This document shows positions 56,601 through 64,000 of a DNA stretch of 64,000 bases, in pieces. Each line of letters starts with the position of its first letter. Position 1 is the first letter of the stretch. This DNA is from Streptomyces indicus. GTDB taxonomy: Bacteria > Actinomycetota > Actinomycetes > Streptomycetales > Streptomycetaceae. Made by a program: the position numbers and the translations under genes. The stretch is from the NCBI RefSeq assembly GCF_900100315.1, contig NZ_FNFF01000014.1, positions 1-64,000 on the forward strand, given 5' to 3'. Below the pieces are notes generated by a model that was not told where the DNA came from, ran no database searches, and worked only from the letters and a program-made list of their open reading frames with translations.

Positions 56601-56801
56601 TCACCACCAGGAGGAGTCGAGGCGGCCTTCGATGGCGCGCAGATGCTCGCGGGAGCAGCTGTCGCAGAAGTAGCGGCGGCGGCCGTCCTCCATGGAGAAG
56701 GTCCAGGTGGGCCGGGGCCCGTCGGCCGTGGCGCCGCAGCGGGCGCACACGAGTCGCTCGTCGTCGGGTGTGCGGCCGGTGGCCTCCGCGTGCTGGTCCA
56801 C
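56601..56801 (-). CDS. Small zinc-ribbon protein
   Basis: About 66 residues from a GTG at 56801 (VDQHAEATGRTPDDERL); a longer form from a GTG 14 codons upstream is possible. Two Cys pairs, CARC and CDSC, form a zinc ribbon around PTWTFSMEDGRRRYFC. Ends in SSWW. The gene follows the wblC unit but is separated from it by a strong terminator. Role unknown. Confidence 0.72.
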   Translation of the reverse strand: MDQHAEATGRTPDDERLVCARCGATADGPRPTWTFSMEDGRRRYFCDSCSREHLRAIEGRLDSSWW

Positions 56802-56846
56802 ACGCCGACGATACGCCCGTCGCCGTAACCGCTCCGGGCACAACGC

Positions 56847-56883
56847 ACCGCGGGGGCCGCCCGGTTCGGGCGGCCCCCGCGGT
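56847..56883 (-). terminator. Terminator of the wblC unit
   Basis: A 17-bp perfect stem ACCGCGGGGGCCGCCCG with its complement and a 3-nt loop, after the wblC-coupled gene. Confidence 0.85.
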
Positions 56884-56945
56884 TCACGGAAGGGTCGTGC
56901 TCACTGCCGCGGCCTGCTCGGCCGCGGCGGCGCCGGCGATGGCGG

Positions 56946-57284
56946 TCAGTGCATGACCGCCATCGCGAGGGCGCGGCGGGCGCGGAGCGAGGCACGCTCC
57001 GCGCGGCGCTGCATCCGGCGCGCGGCCACGAGGCGCACGGCCTCGCGCTCGGCGTCGGCCTCGCGCAGTCGCTCGTGCATGTGTGCACGGGCCAGGGCTT
57101 CAGGTTGGAGTTGCATTTCGCGGGTCCTGTTCTGGCGTGACTCGATCACGCCGGTGTGGGAGAAGTCGGTGGTGGCTGCGGAGCCGGACATCGGCTCGGT
57201 GGTGGACGGCTTCATGGGGGCCTGCTTCATGGGGTCGTGCGTCAGAGGGCGGTCGATGGTTCCGAGGATTCCGGCGGTGCTCAT
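56946..57284 (-). CDS. Unknown protein translationally coupled to wblC
   Basis: Protein of 112 residues whose ATG overlaps the wblC stop (ATGA). The N-terminal half is polar with Met-Lys-Pro repeats. The C-terminal half is a long Arg/Ala-rich helix (LARAHMHERLREADAERE, RRMQRRAERASLRARRALA) likely to bind nucleic acid, ribosome or membrane. No family recognised. Coupling implies expression together with WblC under antibiotic stress. Confidence 0.7.
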   Translation of the reverse strand: MSTAGILGTIDRPLTHDPMKQAPMKPSTTEPMSGSAATTDFSHTGVIESRQNRTREMQLQPEALARAHMHERLREADAEREAVRLVAARRMQRRAERASLRARRALAMAVMH

Positions 57285-57646
57285 GCGACGACCGGGTTCT
57301 TGCGCGGGCGGCCACGGGGCCGCTTGCGGGCGACGACCACACCCTGGACGAACAGCTCGCCACCCCAGACGCCCCAGGGCTCGCGCCGCTCCTTGGCGCC
57401 GGCGAGGCAGGCCTCGACCAGCGGGCAGGTACGGCAGAGGGACTTGGCGTACTCGACGTCCGCCGGCGACTCGGCGAAGAAGACCTCCGGGTCGTACGAA
57501 CGGCAGGGGACGGGCACGCCGAGGTTCTCGATGGCGTCGTCGAGCGCGGTGAGCGCGGTGAGGGGAGTCAAGGTGTTCTCCTGAAGGCCGGGCGGGGGGT
57601 ACGTCTCTGAAGTGGGCACTGACGGTGCGTGCGTTTCGATGGGCAC
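57281..57646 (-). CDS. wblC: WhiB7-type regulator WblC
   Basis: Iron-sulfur transcription factor that induces intrinsic resistance to ribosome-targeting antibiotics. In the 121 residues the cluster cysteines are 48, 71, 74 and 80, followed by GVWGG at 92-96 and the AT-hook RGRP at 111-114 that separates WhiB7/WblC from other Wbl proteins. The GTG at 57646 has GAGG 12 nt upstream. A leader hairpin at 57762-57796 could attenuate transcription. Confidence 0.93.
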   Translation of the reverse strand: MPIETHAPSVPTSETYPPPGLQENTLTPLTALTALDDAIENLGVPVPCRSYDPEVFFAESPADVEYAKSLCRTCPLVEACLAGAKERREPWGVWGGELFVQGVVVARKRPRGRPRKNPVVA

Positions 57647-57761
57647 GGTGTCTGTTGTCCTCGTCTGGTTGTTCCGGCCTGTTGGCCGGGTGGCGGCTGC
57701 TACCAGTTACTGCTGTCCGGTGGCCCCTTCGGCTTCGTCCGTCCTGTCGGGGACAAACGAA

Positions 57762-57796
57762 AGGGCCGCGGATCCCGGTTGGGGTTCCGCGGCCCT
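57762..57796 (-). terminator. Intrinsic terminator/attenuator in the wblC leader
   Basis: An 11-bp stem AGGGCCGCGGA/TCCGCGGCCCT with a 13-nt loop. On the minus strand it is followed by TTTCGTTTGT, so it is a true U-rich intrinsic terminator, rare in this genome. It lies 115 nt before wblC and after the 119-codon ORF. Attenuation is known for whiB7/wblC leaders. Confidence 0.75.
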
Positions 57797-57819
57797 GAAG
57801 GCGCCGGCCTGATCGCTGA

Positions 57820-58179
57820 TCAGGCTGGATCACTCCAGGGTTCGAGCCCGCGGAAGGCCCACATGTGCTGCGTCGTCGTCTGCTTCCGGAATCCGGCACC
57901 GGCCGCCGCAAAGGCATAGGCCTGCGCCTGTGCCACTACTGCTGCTTCCAGTGCCTTGGTCGGTCGCTCATTGCCGCCATTGCTGCCGAGGAGACGCTCA
58001 CCGGAAAGCAGCGAGACGGAATCCACGGAGGCAATCGGGGCAATGGAGGCAGGGGCGGCCAGCAGACCGGCGCGAACGCCGGACACACCGGTGCCCTGGA
58101 CCGAGATACCGAGCGGGCAGGTGGCGACGACCGAGCGGTCAACGTCGGTCATTTTGGTGCGGTTGATGATGCTGATCAC
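57820..58179 (-). CDS. Unknown ORF in the wblC leader
   Basis: 119 codons from a GTG at 58179 with AGGAGG 9 nt upstream; the frame is open to a GTG at 58266 (148 codons). Contains MTDVDRSVVATCPLGISVQG and AAVVAQAQAYAFAAAGAGF; no family recognised. Codon third positions are less GC-rich than in neighbouring genes. It lies between a WhiB7-like promoter and the wblC attenuator. It could be an independent gene or a regulatory leader ORF. Confidence 0.6.
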   Translation of the reverse strand: MISIINRTKMTDVDRSVVATCPLGISVQGTGVSGVRAGLLAAPASIAPIASVDSVSLLSGERLLGSNGGNERPTKALEAAVVAQAQAYAFAAAGAGFRKQTTTQHMWAFRGLEPWSDPA

Positions 58180-58317
58180 TGGACTCGCCTCCTCTCGGCG
58201 TCTCGGGACCGATTGTGTGGTGACACACAGCCGGTCGCTGATGTTCAAGGTCTTCAAGTACAACACGGAATCAGGAGCTCCAGGAAGAGCCCGCAGCGCC
58301 CGTCTCCGTGCTTGAAG

Positions 58318-58357
58318 AACCTATGGGTCTTCGTCGGGCGCGCGCAAACTATTTTTT
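58318..58357 (-). promoter_or_regulatory. WhiB7-like promoter
   Basis: On the minus strand an AT tract AAAAAATAG lies directly upstream of -35 TTGCGC (58342-58347). After 18 nt comes -10 TAGGTT (58318-58323). An AT-rich tract abutting the -35 is the known signature of WhiB7/WblC-bound promoters. Confidence 0.6.
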
Positions 58358-58370
58358 CGACGAGTTTCCG

Positions 58371-60566
58371 TCAGCTGCTCTCGTCTTCCTCCACAACTTC
58401 CGTCACAGGCGTCTCACCTGCGCAAAGAGCGAGGACGTCGGCGCCGAAGCGCTCAAGTTTTCTTCTGCCGACGCCGGGGATGCGCGCGAGCGCGTGCGCG
58501 TCCTCCGGAACGTTCTCCGCGATCGCTATGAGCGTCTTGTCCGTGAACACGCAGTATGCGGGCTGGCCGATCCCGCGGGCGGCCTCGGCCCGCCACTCGC
58601 GCAGCCGCTCGTAGAGCCCTTCGTCCATGTCGGACGGGCAGTCCTCGCAGCGCATCAGCTTCAGCTCGCCCGCGTCGGTGAGCGTGCGGCCGCAGACGCG
58701 GCAGTGCACCGGGCCGCGGGGCTTGCGGGCGGGACCGCGGACACCGCCGCGCTCCACCGAGGAGCCGCCGGAGGACCCGATCCTGCGCACTCCGCCGCCC
58801 GAGCCGGGCCGCAGCCCGTCGAGGAAGCTGCTGGGCCGCCGGTTCGCGCGGCCGCCCGGCGAGCGCGAGAGCGCCCACGACAGGGACAGGTGGCGGCGGG
58901 CGCGCGTGACGCCGACATAGAGCAGCCGGCGCTCCTCCTCGATCTGCTCGTCGGTGGTCGCGTACGCGATGGGGAGCATGCCCTCGGTCAGGCCGACCAG
59001 GAACACCGCGTCCCACTCCAGGCCCTTGGCCGCGTGCAGCGAGGCGAGGGTGACGCCCTGGACGGTGGGGGCGTGCTGGGCGGCGGCCCGCTCGTCGAGC
59101 TCGGCGACCAGGTCGGAGAGGGTGGCCTCGGGCTTGGCGGCGGCGAAGTCCTCGGCGAGGCGGACGAGCGCGGCGAGGGATTCCCAGCGGTCGCGGACGG
59201 CGCCGGAGCCCGCCGGCGCCTGGGTGGTCCAGCCCTTCGTGGACAGCACCGCGCGCACCTGCGAGGGCAGGTCCACGGCGTCGTCGAGCAGCGCGTCATT
59301 GCCCCCGAAGCGGGCCGCTCCGCGCAGGGCGGCGCCCGCCTCGCGCACTTCCTGGCGCTCGAAGAAGCGCTCGGCGCCGCGCAGCTGGTAGGGGATGGCG
59401 GCGTCCGCGAGCGCCTGTTCGTAGAGCTCGGACTGCCCGTTCGTACGGAACAGGACGGCGATCTCGCTCGCCGGGACGCCCTCGTCGAGCAGGCCGCGGA
59501 TCCTGCGGGCGGTGCGCTCGGCCTCGGTGGGCTCGTCGCCGTACTCGGTGTAGACCGGCTCGGGTCCGGGCTCGCGCTGCGAGACCAGTTCGAGGCGGTG
59601 CTCGGCGGCGCGGCCCTTCGCGGCGGCGAGCAGCCCGTTGGCGAGATGGACCACCTGGGGGGTCGAGCGGTAGTCGCGGATGAGCTTGACGACGGTGGCG
59701 TGCGGATGGCGCGTACGGAAGTTGAGCAGGTGGTCGGGGGTCGCGCCGGTGAACGAGTAGATCGTCTGGCTCGCGTCGCCCACCACGCACAGGCTGTCGC
59801 GCTCGCCCAGCCACAGGTCGAGCAGGCGCTGCTGGAGCGGGCTGACGTCCTGGTACTCGTCCACGACGAAGTGCTGGTACTGGGAGCGGACCTGCTCGGC
59901 GATGTCGTAGCGGTCCTGGAGGATCGCGACCGTGAGCAGCAGCACGTCCTCGAAGTCGATGACGCCGCGCTCCTGCTTGAGCTGCTCGTAGTGCGTGTAG
60001 ATGCGGGAGATCTCGGCCGGGTCGCGCGGGGCGTCGCGGCCCGCCTTCACCACGGCCGCCGGGTAGTCCTCGGAGACGGTCTGGGTGACCTTGCACCACT
60101 CGATCTCGCCGGTCACGTCCCGCAGTTCGCCCCGGTCGAGGCGGATACGGCAGCGGGCTGCGGCCTCGGCGACCAGCTGGGCCTTGCGCTCGACGAGCCG
60201 GGGCATGGCGCCGCCGACGGCTTTCGGCCAGAAGTACTGGAGCTGGCGCAGAGCCGCGGAGTGGAAGGTGCGGGCCTGGACTCCGGTCGCGCCGAGCTGC
60301 CTGAGCCGCCCGCGCATCTCGCCCGCCGCGCGGTTGGTGAACGTGACGGCGAGGACGCTGGCCGGCTGGAGGATCCCGGCCCTGACCCCGTACGCGATCC
60401 GGTGCGTGATGGCGCGCGTCTTGCCCGTGCCGGCGCCCGCGAGGACGCACACCGGCCCGTGCAGGGCGGTGGCGACCGCGCGCTGCTCGGGGTCGAGCCC
60501 GTCGAGCACGGCGTCGGCGGTTCCTGGGACGTCCGGGAACAGCGGGGAAGGCGATGCAGCTGTCAC
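58371..60566 (-). CDS. uvrD2: ATP-dependent DNA helicase UvrD2
   Basis: Superfamily 1 3'-5' helicase, 731 residues. Walker A is GAGTGKT (44-50), with motif II VVDEYQDVSPLQ, motif III VGDASQTIYSFTGA and motif VI YVGVTRARRHL. Near the C-terminus lies a tetracysteine zinc site (CRVCGRTL, CEDC) and then an HRDC domain (IPGVGRRKLERFG), the actinobacterial UvrD2 layout. The GTG at 60566 is chosen by similarity; the ribosome site is weak. Divergent from mycoredoxin. Confidence 0.93.
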   Translation of the reverse strand: MTAASPSPLFPDVPGTADAVLDGLDPEQRAVATALHGPVCVLAGAGTGKTRAITHRIAYGVRAGILQPASVLAVTFTNRAAGEMRGRLRQLGATGVQARTFHSAALRQLQYFWPKAVGGAMPRLVERKAQLVAEAAARCRIRLDRGELRDVTGEIEWCKVTQTVSEDYPAAVVKAGRDAPRDPAEISRIYTHYEQLKQERGVIDFEDVLLLTVAILQDRYDIAEQVRSQYQHFVVDEYQDVSPLQQRLLDLWLGERDSLCVVGDASQTIYSFTGATPDHLLNFRTRHPHATVVKLIRDYRSTPQVVHLANGLLAAAKGRAAEHRLELVSQREPGPEPVYTEYGDEPTEAERTARRIRGLLDEGVPASEIAVLFRTNGQSELYEQALADAAIPYQLRGAERFFERQEVREAGAALRGAARFGGNDALLDDAVDLPSQVRAVLSTKGWTTQAPAGSGAVRDRWESLAALVRLAEDFAAAKPEATLSDLVAELDERAAAQHAPTVQGVTLASLHAAKGLEWDAVFLVGLTEGMLPIAYATTDEQIEEERRLLYVGVTRARRHLSLSWALSRSPGGRANRRPSSFLDGLRPGSGGGVRRIGSSGGSSVERGGVRGPARKPRGPVHCRVCGRTLTDAGELKLMRCEDCPSDMDEGLYERLREWRAEAARGIGQPAYCVFTDKTLIAIAENVPEDAHALARIPGVGRRKLERFGADVLALCAGETPVTEVVEEDESS

Positions 60567-60605
60567 CCCGCCATGCTGCCAGGTCGTACGGGCTGCCCGT
60601 GCCGG

Positions 60606-60614
60606 TTGTCCACA
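60606..60614. promoter_or_regulatory. DnaA-box match
   Basis: TTGTCCACA, a perfect match to the Streptomyces DnaA box, in the uvrD2/mycoredoxin promoter region. A second perfect match (reverse) is at 53753-53761 in the YgjP/ThiF promoter region. Confidence 0.4.
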
Positions 60615-60653
60615 GGGGTCACGTATTGGTCGCACAAATGCGCGAACCTTTGC

Positions 60654-60680
60654 GGGAATGGCCGCCGCCTGACGTACGTT
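60654..60680 (+). promoter_or_regulatory. SigR-dependent promoter of mycoredoxin
   Basis: GGGAAT (60654-60659), 18 nt, GTT (60678-60680): a perfect SigR consensus 52 bp before the mycoredoxin start. Confidence 0.88.
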
Positions 60681-60732
60681 CTCCACAGGTGCGAGCACAC
60701 ACGCACTGGGACTGCTAAGGAGCGCGAGAGAC

Positions 60733-60975
60733 ATGCCGGGCACTGTGACGATGTACAGCACCACGTGGTGCGGCTACTGCCAGCGGCTGAAGAAGCAGCT
60801 GGAGCGCGAGGGCATCGCGTACAAGGAGATCAACATCGAGCAGGACCCGGAGTCCGCGGCGTTCGTCGAGAAGGCGAACGGGGGCAACCAGACGGTGCCG
60901 ACCGTGCTCTTCGAGGACGGCTCTACGCTGACGAACCCGTCGCTGGCCCAGGTCAAGCAGAAGATCGGCGCCTGA
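60733..60975 (+). CDS. Mycoredoxin (glutaredoxin-like, CGYC)
   Basis: Protein of 80 residues with the redox pair Cys13 and Cys16 in WCGYC and the cis-Pro region QTVPTV. In actinobacteria it reduces mycothiol mixed disulfides. It has a perfect SigR promoter, so it belongs to the thiol-stress regulon whose regulators sit 35 kb away in this window. AAGGAGCG lies 10 nt before the ATG. Confidence 0.93.
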   Translation: MPGTVTMYSTTWCGYCQRLKKQLEREGIAYKEINIEQDPESAAFVEKANGGNQTVPTVLFEDGSTLTNPSLAQVKQKIGA

Positions 60976-61001
60976 GCGGCCGCTTTTTGACGAACGGTCC
61001 T

Positions 61002-61035
61002 GAGGGGCCCCGCTGTTCGCGCAGCGGGGCCCCTC
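61002..61035. terminator. Bidirectional terminator between redoxins
   Basis: A 14-bp perfect stem GAGGGGCCCCGCTG/CAGCGGGGCCCCTC with a 6-nt loop between convergent genes. Confidence 0.9.
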
Positions 61036-61043
61036 CGCGTTCG

Positions 61044-61349
61044 TCAGGTCAGCGCGTCGGGCGCGTGCAGCCGGACGGCTTCCAGGAGGGCCTTGCGCGA
61101 GGGGTTCACCAGGGGGTGGCCCGCCACGTTCACCGTCGGGACGGTCTCGTTGCCGTCGGCCACGGAGCGGACGTATGCGGCGGCTTCGGGGTCCTGCCAG
61201 ATGTTGACCTCGGTGTACCGGAGCTTGGTGAGCCGCAGGCCGAGGCGGAGCTTCATGCAGAACGGGCAGCCGGGGCGCCAGTAGACGGTGACGCCTGCGC
61301 CTGAGTCTGCGCCCGAGTCGGTCGGCGTCGCGCCGTGGTCGGTCGGCAT
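61044..61349 (-). CDS. Glutaredoxin-like protein (CPFC)
   Basis: Protein of 101 residues. After an 18-residue polar N-terminal tail comes VTVYWRPGCPFCMKLRLGL with the redox pair CPFC, then ETVPTVNVAGH with the cis-Pro. It is convergent with mycoredoxin, so the locus encodes two related thiol oxidoreductases with different active sites (CGYC and CPFC). GGGGGA is 5 nt before the ATG. Confidence 0.88.
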   Translation of the reverse strand: MPTDHGATPTDSGADSGAGVTVYWRPGCPFCMKLRLGLRLTKLRYTEVNIWQDPEAAAYVRSVADGNETVPTVNVAGHPLVNPSRKALLEAVRLHAPDALT

Positions 61350-61446
61350 GGGGTCCCCCTTCGGTGGCGTGCGGCGAGCGTAGCCCCCGGACCGGGGCCC
61401 GGAATCCCGGTGGCGGCGGGTGGGGCCCGCGGGACACGATGCGTCC

Positions 61447-62010
61447 ATGGGCAAGGAGATACGGCGCCGGCTGCGGGTGGCCGCCGAGGAGCATCAGTAC
61501 GCGGTCGTCGAGCGCTCGGCTCTCGTCGGGGCCGATGAGTTGCAGGGGTTCGTCGTCGGGACGGACCGGGAGTGGACCCTGCTCGCGGTCGCGGACACGA
61601 TGGCGCTCGACGGGTTCGCGGCGCTCAGGACCCGCGACATCAGCGCGGTCCGGCGGCGCTCCGCCGCACGCGATCTCATGGGGCGCTGGCTGCGGCGGCA
61701 CGGGCCCTGGCCACCGCCCGGGCCCGTCGGCGGCGCGTTCCCGCTCGGTGCGGCGCGCACGGTCGTCGAGGCCGCGGCCCAGCGGTACGGCCTGGTGTCC
61801 CTGTTCGGCGAGGACATGGACCCCGACGTGGTCACCATCGGGGTGCCCAGGTCGTACGGGAAGCGGAAGCTTGGCCTGCTCGAAGTGGACAGCCGAGCGC
61901 GCTGGGAGCGCGAGGTCACCAAGGTGCCCTACGAGGAGATCACGCGAGTCGACTTCGGCGACCGCTACAACAGCGTGCTCGCCGGACTGGCCGGGCCCTG
62001 CCCCTCCTGA
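61447..62010 (+). CDS. Conserved hypothetical protein
   Basis: Protein of 187 residues with GKEIRRRLRVAAEEHQYAVVERSAL at the start and EVTKVPYEEITRVDFGDRYNSVLAGLAG at the end. The C-terminal strand pattern resembles small beta-barrel families, but I cannot assign it. No signal peptide or membrane segment. The start ATG is at MGKEIRRRL. Coding pattern is strong. Confidence 0.75.
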   Translation: MGKEIRRRLRVAAEEHQYAVVERSALVGADELQGFVVGTDREWTLLAVADTMALDGFAALRTRDISAVRRRSAARDLMGRWLRRHGPWPPPGPVGGAFPLGAARTVVEAAAQRYGLVSLFGEDMDPDVVTIGVPRSYGKRKLGLLEVDSRARWEREVTKVPYEEITRVDFGDRYNSVLAGLAGPCPS

Positions 62011-62054
62011 CCGGGCAGGCGCTCCGGGCCCGCGGTGCGGTCACGTGGGGCAGC

Positions 62055-62498
62055 TCAGCCCTCGAAGCCCACCGACCCGTCCGGCAGGATCGCCTCCACG
62101 CGTGCCCCGTGTTCCACCGTGCGGCTGACCGTGCAGAACTGTTCGTGGGTGAGGCGGACGCCGCGGGCGAAGACCTCGGCGGCCTTGCCGTTGTTGGCGT
62201 CCGCCGGGATGTCGAGCTCGTACGTGACGCGGATCCTGCCGATGCGGCCCTCGTCCTCGGGGGTCGAGACCGACTCGATCGTGATCGCCAGGTCGTCGTG
62301 GTCGACCGCGCGGGCCGTGCGGTCGAGGACCATGCCGCTGCACCCGCCCATCGCCGCGAGCAGCAGCTCGACCGGCGTGAAGGACGGCTGGGCGGACTCG
62401 TCGTCGGCCGCGGCCATGCGGACCTCGGCGCCCCGTTCGTTGCGCGCGATCCAGTCGCGGTAGCCGTTGCGGGTGGTTTCGACGCGGTAGTCGGCCAT
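62055..62498 (-). CDS. OsmC-family peroxiredoxin-like protein
   Basis: Protein of 147 residues. The two family cysteines are in MGGCSGMVLD and EQFCTVSRTV, the pair used to reduce organic peroxides in OsmC/Ohr proteins. TPVELLLAAMGGCS is the family signature. The ATG at 62498 begins MADYRVETTRNGY. Confidence 0.9.
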   Translation of the reverse strand: MADYRVETTRNGYRDWIARNERGAEVRMAAADDESAQPSFTPVELLLAAMGGCSGMVLDRTARAVDHDDLAITIESVSTPEDEGRIGRIRVTYELDIPADANNGKAAEVFARGVRLTHEQFCTVSRTVEHGARVEAILPDGSVGFEG

Positions 62499-62572
62499 CT
62501 CTCGACCAGCCCTTTCGTACGGTTCGCCCCACATGGCAGGCATCTCGCCCCGTATGGGGGCCTTATGGCAGG

Positions 62573-63526
62573 TTACGACCCCATGACCGGCAGCGGCTTG
62601 GGGAGCGGCTTGCCGTACCAGAGCTCGATGAGGCGCGCGGCGATCGAGATGCCGTACGGCGGGATGACCTCGCCCGACTCGAAGGCGGCACGCAGCTCGT
62701 CGCGCGAGAACCAGCGGGCCTCCTCGATCTCGTCCCCGTCCACGTTGATCTCGGAGGAGGTGGCGCGGGCCATGAAGCCGAGCATCAAGGAGGAGGGGAA
62801 GGGCCAGGGCTGGGAGGCCACGTACTCGACCTCGCCGACCGTCACACCCGCCTCCTCGAAGACCTCGCGGCGCACCGACTGCTCGATGGACTCCCCCGGC
62901 TCGACGAAGCCCGCGAGCGTGGAGAAGCGGCCCTCGGGCCAGTGCACCTGGCGGCCGAGGAGCAGCCGGTCCTCCTCGTCCGTGACGGCCATGATCACGG
63001 CCGGGTCCGTGCGCGGGTAGTGCTCGGCCCCGCAGGCCGGGCAGCGGCGGATGTGGCCGGCCGCGGCGATCTGGGTGCGCTCGGCGCAGCGCGAGCAGAA
63101 GCGGTGCATGCGCTGCCAGTTCTCCAGGGCGACCGCGTGCACCATCAGGCCGGCGTCGCGCGGGGACAGGAGCAGGCCCGCCTCGCGCAGCCCGGCCGGG
63201 CGCGCGGACTGGTCCATGCGGCCGGGCAGGCTGTCCTTCTGGAGGGCGAAGTACCGTACGCCGTCCTCGTCCGTGCCGAGGAAGTAGCGGTGGGTCTCGG
63301 TGACCGGGGCCTCGAACGACGGGGTCATGACGAGCTCGGTGCCGCCGTCCGCCGTGTCGTCGATCAGGGCCTGGCCGCCGGAGACGACGAACACGCGCGT
63401 GGTGGGGTGGCTCCAGGCCGCGGCGAGCCAGGCCTCGTCGAGACGGTGGTGGGCCTCGCGGTCGATCCCGCTCGGGGCGGTGAGCGGGATCGGCCGGTCA
63501 GCGGTGCGGTCGGTCCAGGTGGTCAC
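62573..63526 (-). CDS. nudC: NAD(+)/NADH diphosphatase NudC
   Basis: Protein of 317 residues. Zinc ribbon CSRC and CPAC occupy the middle, followed by the Nudix box GFVEPGESIEQSVRREVFEE and the NADH-pyrophosphatase motif SQPWPFPSSLM. It hydrolyses NAD(H) and, in E. coli, removes NAD caps from RNA. The GTG at 63526 has GGAAG upstream. Confidence 0.94.
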   Translation of the reverse strand: MTTWTDRTADRPIPLTAPSGIDREAHHRLDEAWLAAAWSHPTTRVFVVSGGQALIDDTADGGTELVMTPSFEAPVTETHRYFLGTDEDGVRYFALQKDSLPGRMDQSARPAGLREAGLLLSPRDAGLMVHAVALENWQRMHRFCSRCAERTQIAAAGHIRRCPACGAEHYPRTDPAVIMAVTDEEDRLLLGRQVHWPEGRFSTLAGFVEPGESIEQSVRREVFEEAGVTVGEVEYVASQPWPFPSSLMLGFMARATSSEINVDGDEIEEARWFSRDELRAAFESGEVIPPYGISIAARLIELWYGKPLPKPLPVMGS

Positions 63527-63661
63527 AGGAACTTCCAACTCCCCCGGTGGTTCGGGCACTTCGGCCCTTGGGCGGCATGCGGCGGCAGGTACGGCGGGTG
63601 GTGTGCGGTGGTGCGGCGTCGGGCGCGGCGCGCCGACGGCGCCGGCGGCGGTCGTACGGCG

Positions 63662-64000
63662 TCAGGTGCGCAGCGCCTGGGCGAGGTCCGTCCAGAGGTA
63701 CGCGGCCGTCTCGACGCCCTTCATGAGCAGGTCGAGCTCGACCTTCTCGTTGGGGGCGTGCCAGCCGTCCGACGGTACGGAGATGCCCAGGAACAGGACC
63801 GGGGATTCCAGGACGTCCTGGAGGTCCGCGGCCGGACCCGAGCCGCCTTCGCGCGTGAAGCGGACCGGCTGCTCGAAGGCGCGGCCCATGGAGCGGGCGA
63901 CGGCCTGGAGGGCCGGGTGGTCCAGCGGGGTCAGGCAGGGTCGGGTGGCGCCGTTGAACGTGAGGGTGTGGCGGATGCCGGCGGGCACCTGCGCCTCCAC
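63662..64000 (-). CDS. M20-family metallopeptidase, C-terminal part
   Basis: C-terminal 112 residues of an M20-type dipeptidase; the rest lies beyond the window edge. Visible family elements are REGGSGPAADLQ, VLFLGISVPSDGWHAPNEKVELDLL, with the metal-ligand His in DGWHAPNE. The stop is at 63662. Confidence 0.85.
   Translation of the reverse strand: MEAQVPAGIRHTLTFNGATRPCLTPLDHPALQAVARSMGRAFEQPVRFTREGGSGPAADLQDVLESPVLFLGISVPSDGWHAPNEKVELDLLMKGVETAAYLWTDLAQALRT

Noticed and set aside
58308-61304. 998-codon plus-strand frame opposite uvrD2
   Set aside because: Antisense to a well-supported helicase and runs through the mycoredoxin gene out of frame.

Overview
The window is high-GC actinobacterial chromosome, almost certainly Streptomyces. 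The evidence is strong G/C bias at third codon positions, many GTG starts, AGGAGG-type ribosome sites, and the linkage of das, nrdAB, sigR-rsrA, wblC, uvrD2 and mycoredoxin genes, which matches what I remember of one S. coelicolor core region. No insertion sequence, prophage, CRISPR array or rRNA gene was seen. Two identical initiator-tRNA genes are present.

Layout. 0.3-7.2 kb is the chitin/N-acetylglucosamine locus: nagB, the dasABC chitobiose ABC transporter, the dasD hexosaminidase and the regulator gene dasR, with DasR operator (dre)-like sites in front of nagB and dasA. 7.4-12.9 kb has a small secreted protein and two tandem cstA-ybdD uptake modules. 13.0-20.2 kb has a methyltransferase, class Ia ribonucleotide reductase nrdAB preceded by a cobalamin riboswitch and a pair of NrdR-type boxes, a GNAT enzyme, a GlxA-type regulator and peptide deformylase. 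20.3-28.2 kb has a TPR protein, two membrane HD-domain proteins (one intact HD-GYP, one degenerate), the thiol-stress pair sigR-rsrA, a hydrolase, an M50-type membrane protease and an SRAP DNA-repair protein.

28.2-37.7 kb contains aroA, rsgA, an SMR exporter, a TetR regulator, hisN, a CBS protein, a Fur-family regulator, 0.9 kb of repeat-rich non-coding DNA, and a three-gene ABC importer. 37.7-49.7 kb carries the tRNA-iMet genes around a Sel1/TPR protein, a UPF0182 membrane protein, a PDZ/Lon-like protease, moaE, an SDR-type enzyme, a metalloprotease-like DUF2342 protein and a Nudix hydrolase. 49.8-64 kb has a three-gene AIM24 operon whose first member is fused to TerD, a YgjP-like peptidase, an orphan E1/ThiF-like protein, an ABC1 kinase, wblC with a long leader, uvrD2, two glutaredoxin-like proteins, OsmC, NudC and the end of an M20 peptidase that runs off the window.

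How the parts connect. Redox and antibiotic stress is a theme: sigR-rsrA, mycoredoxin and wblC lie in one window, and both sigR and mycoredoxin carry perfect GGGAAT-N18-GTT promoters. Carbon sensing is the other theme: DasR, nagB, das transporter and cstA.

The most unusual structural signal is a recurring pattern of short tandem duplications (about 17-44 bp) that straddle or directly follow the stop codons of at least ten unrelated genes. The most interesting candidate systems are the TerD-AIM24 operon, the wblC leader with its extra ORF and coupled downstream gene, and a DasR-like palindrome in front of the small secreted protein.
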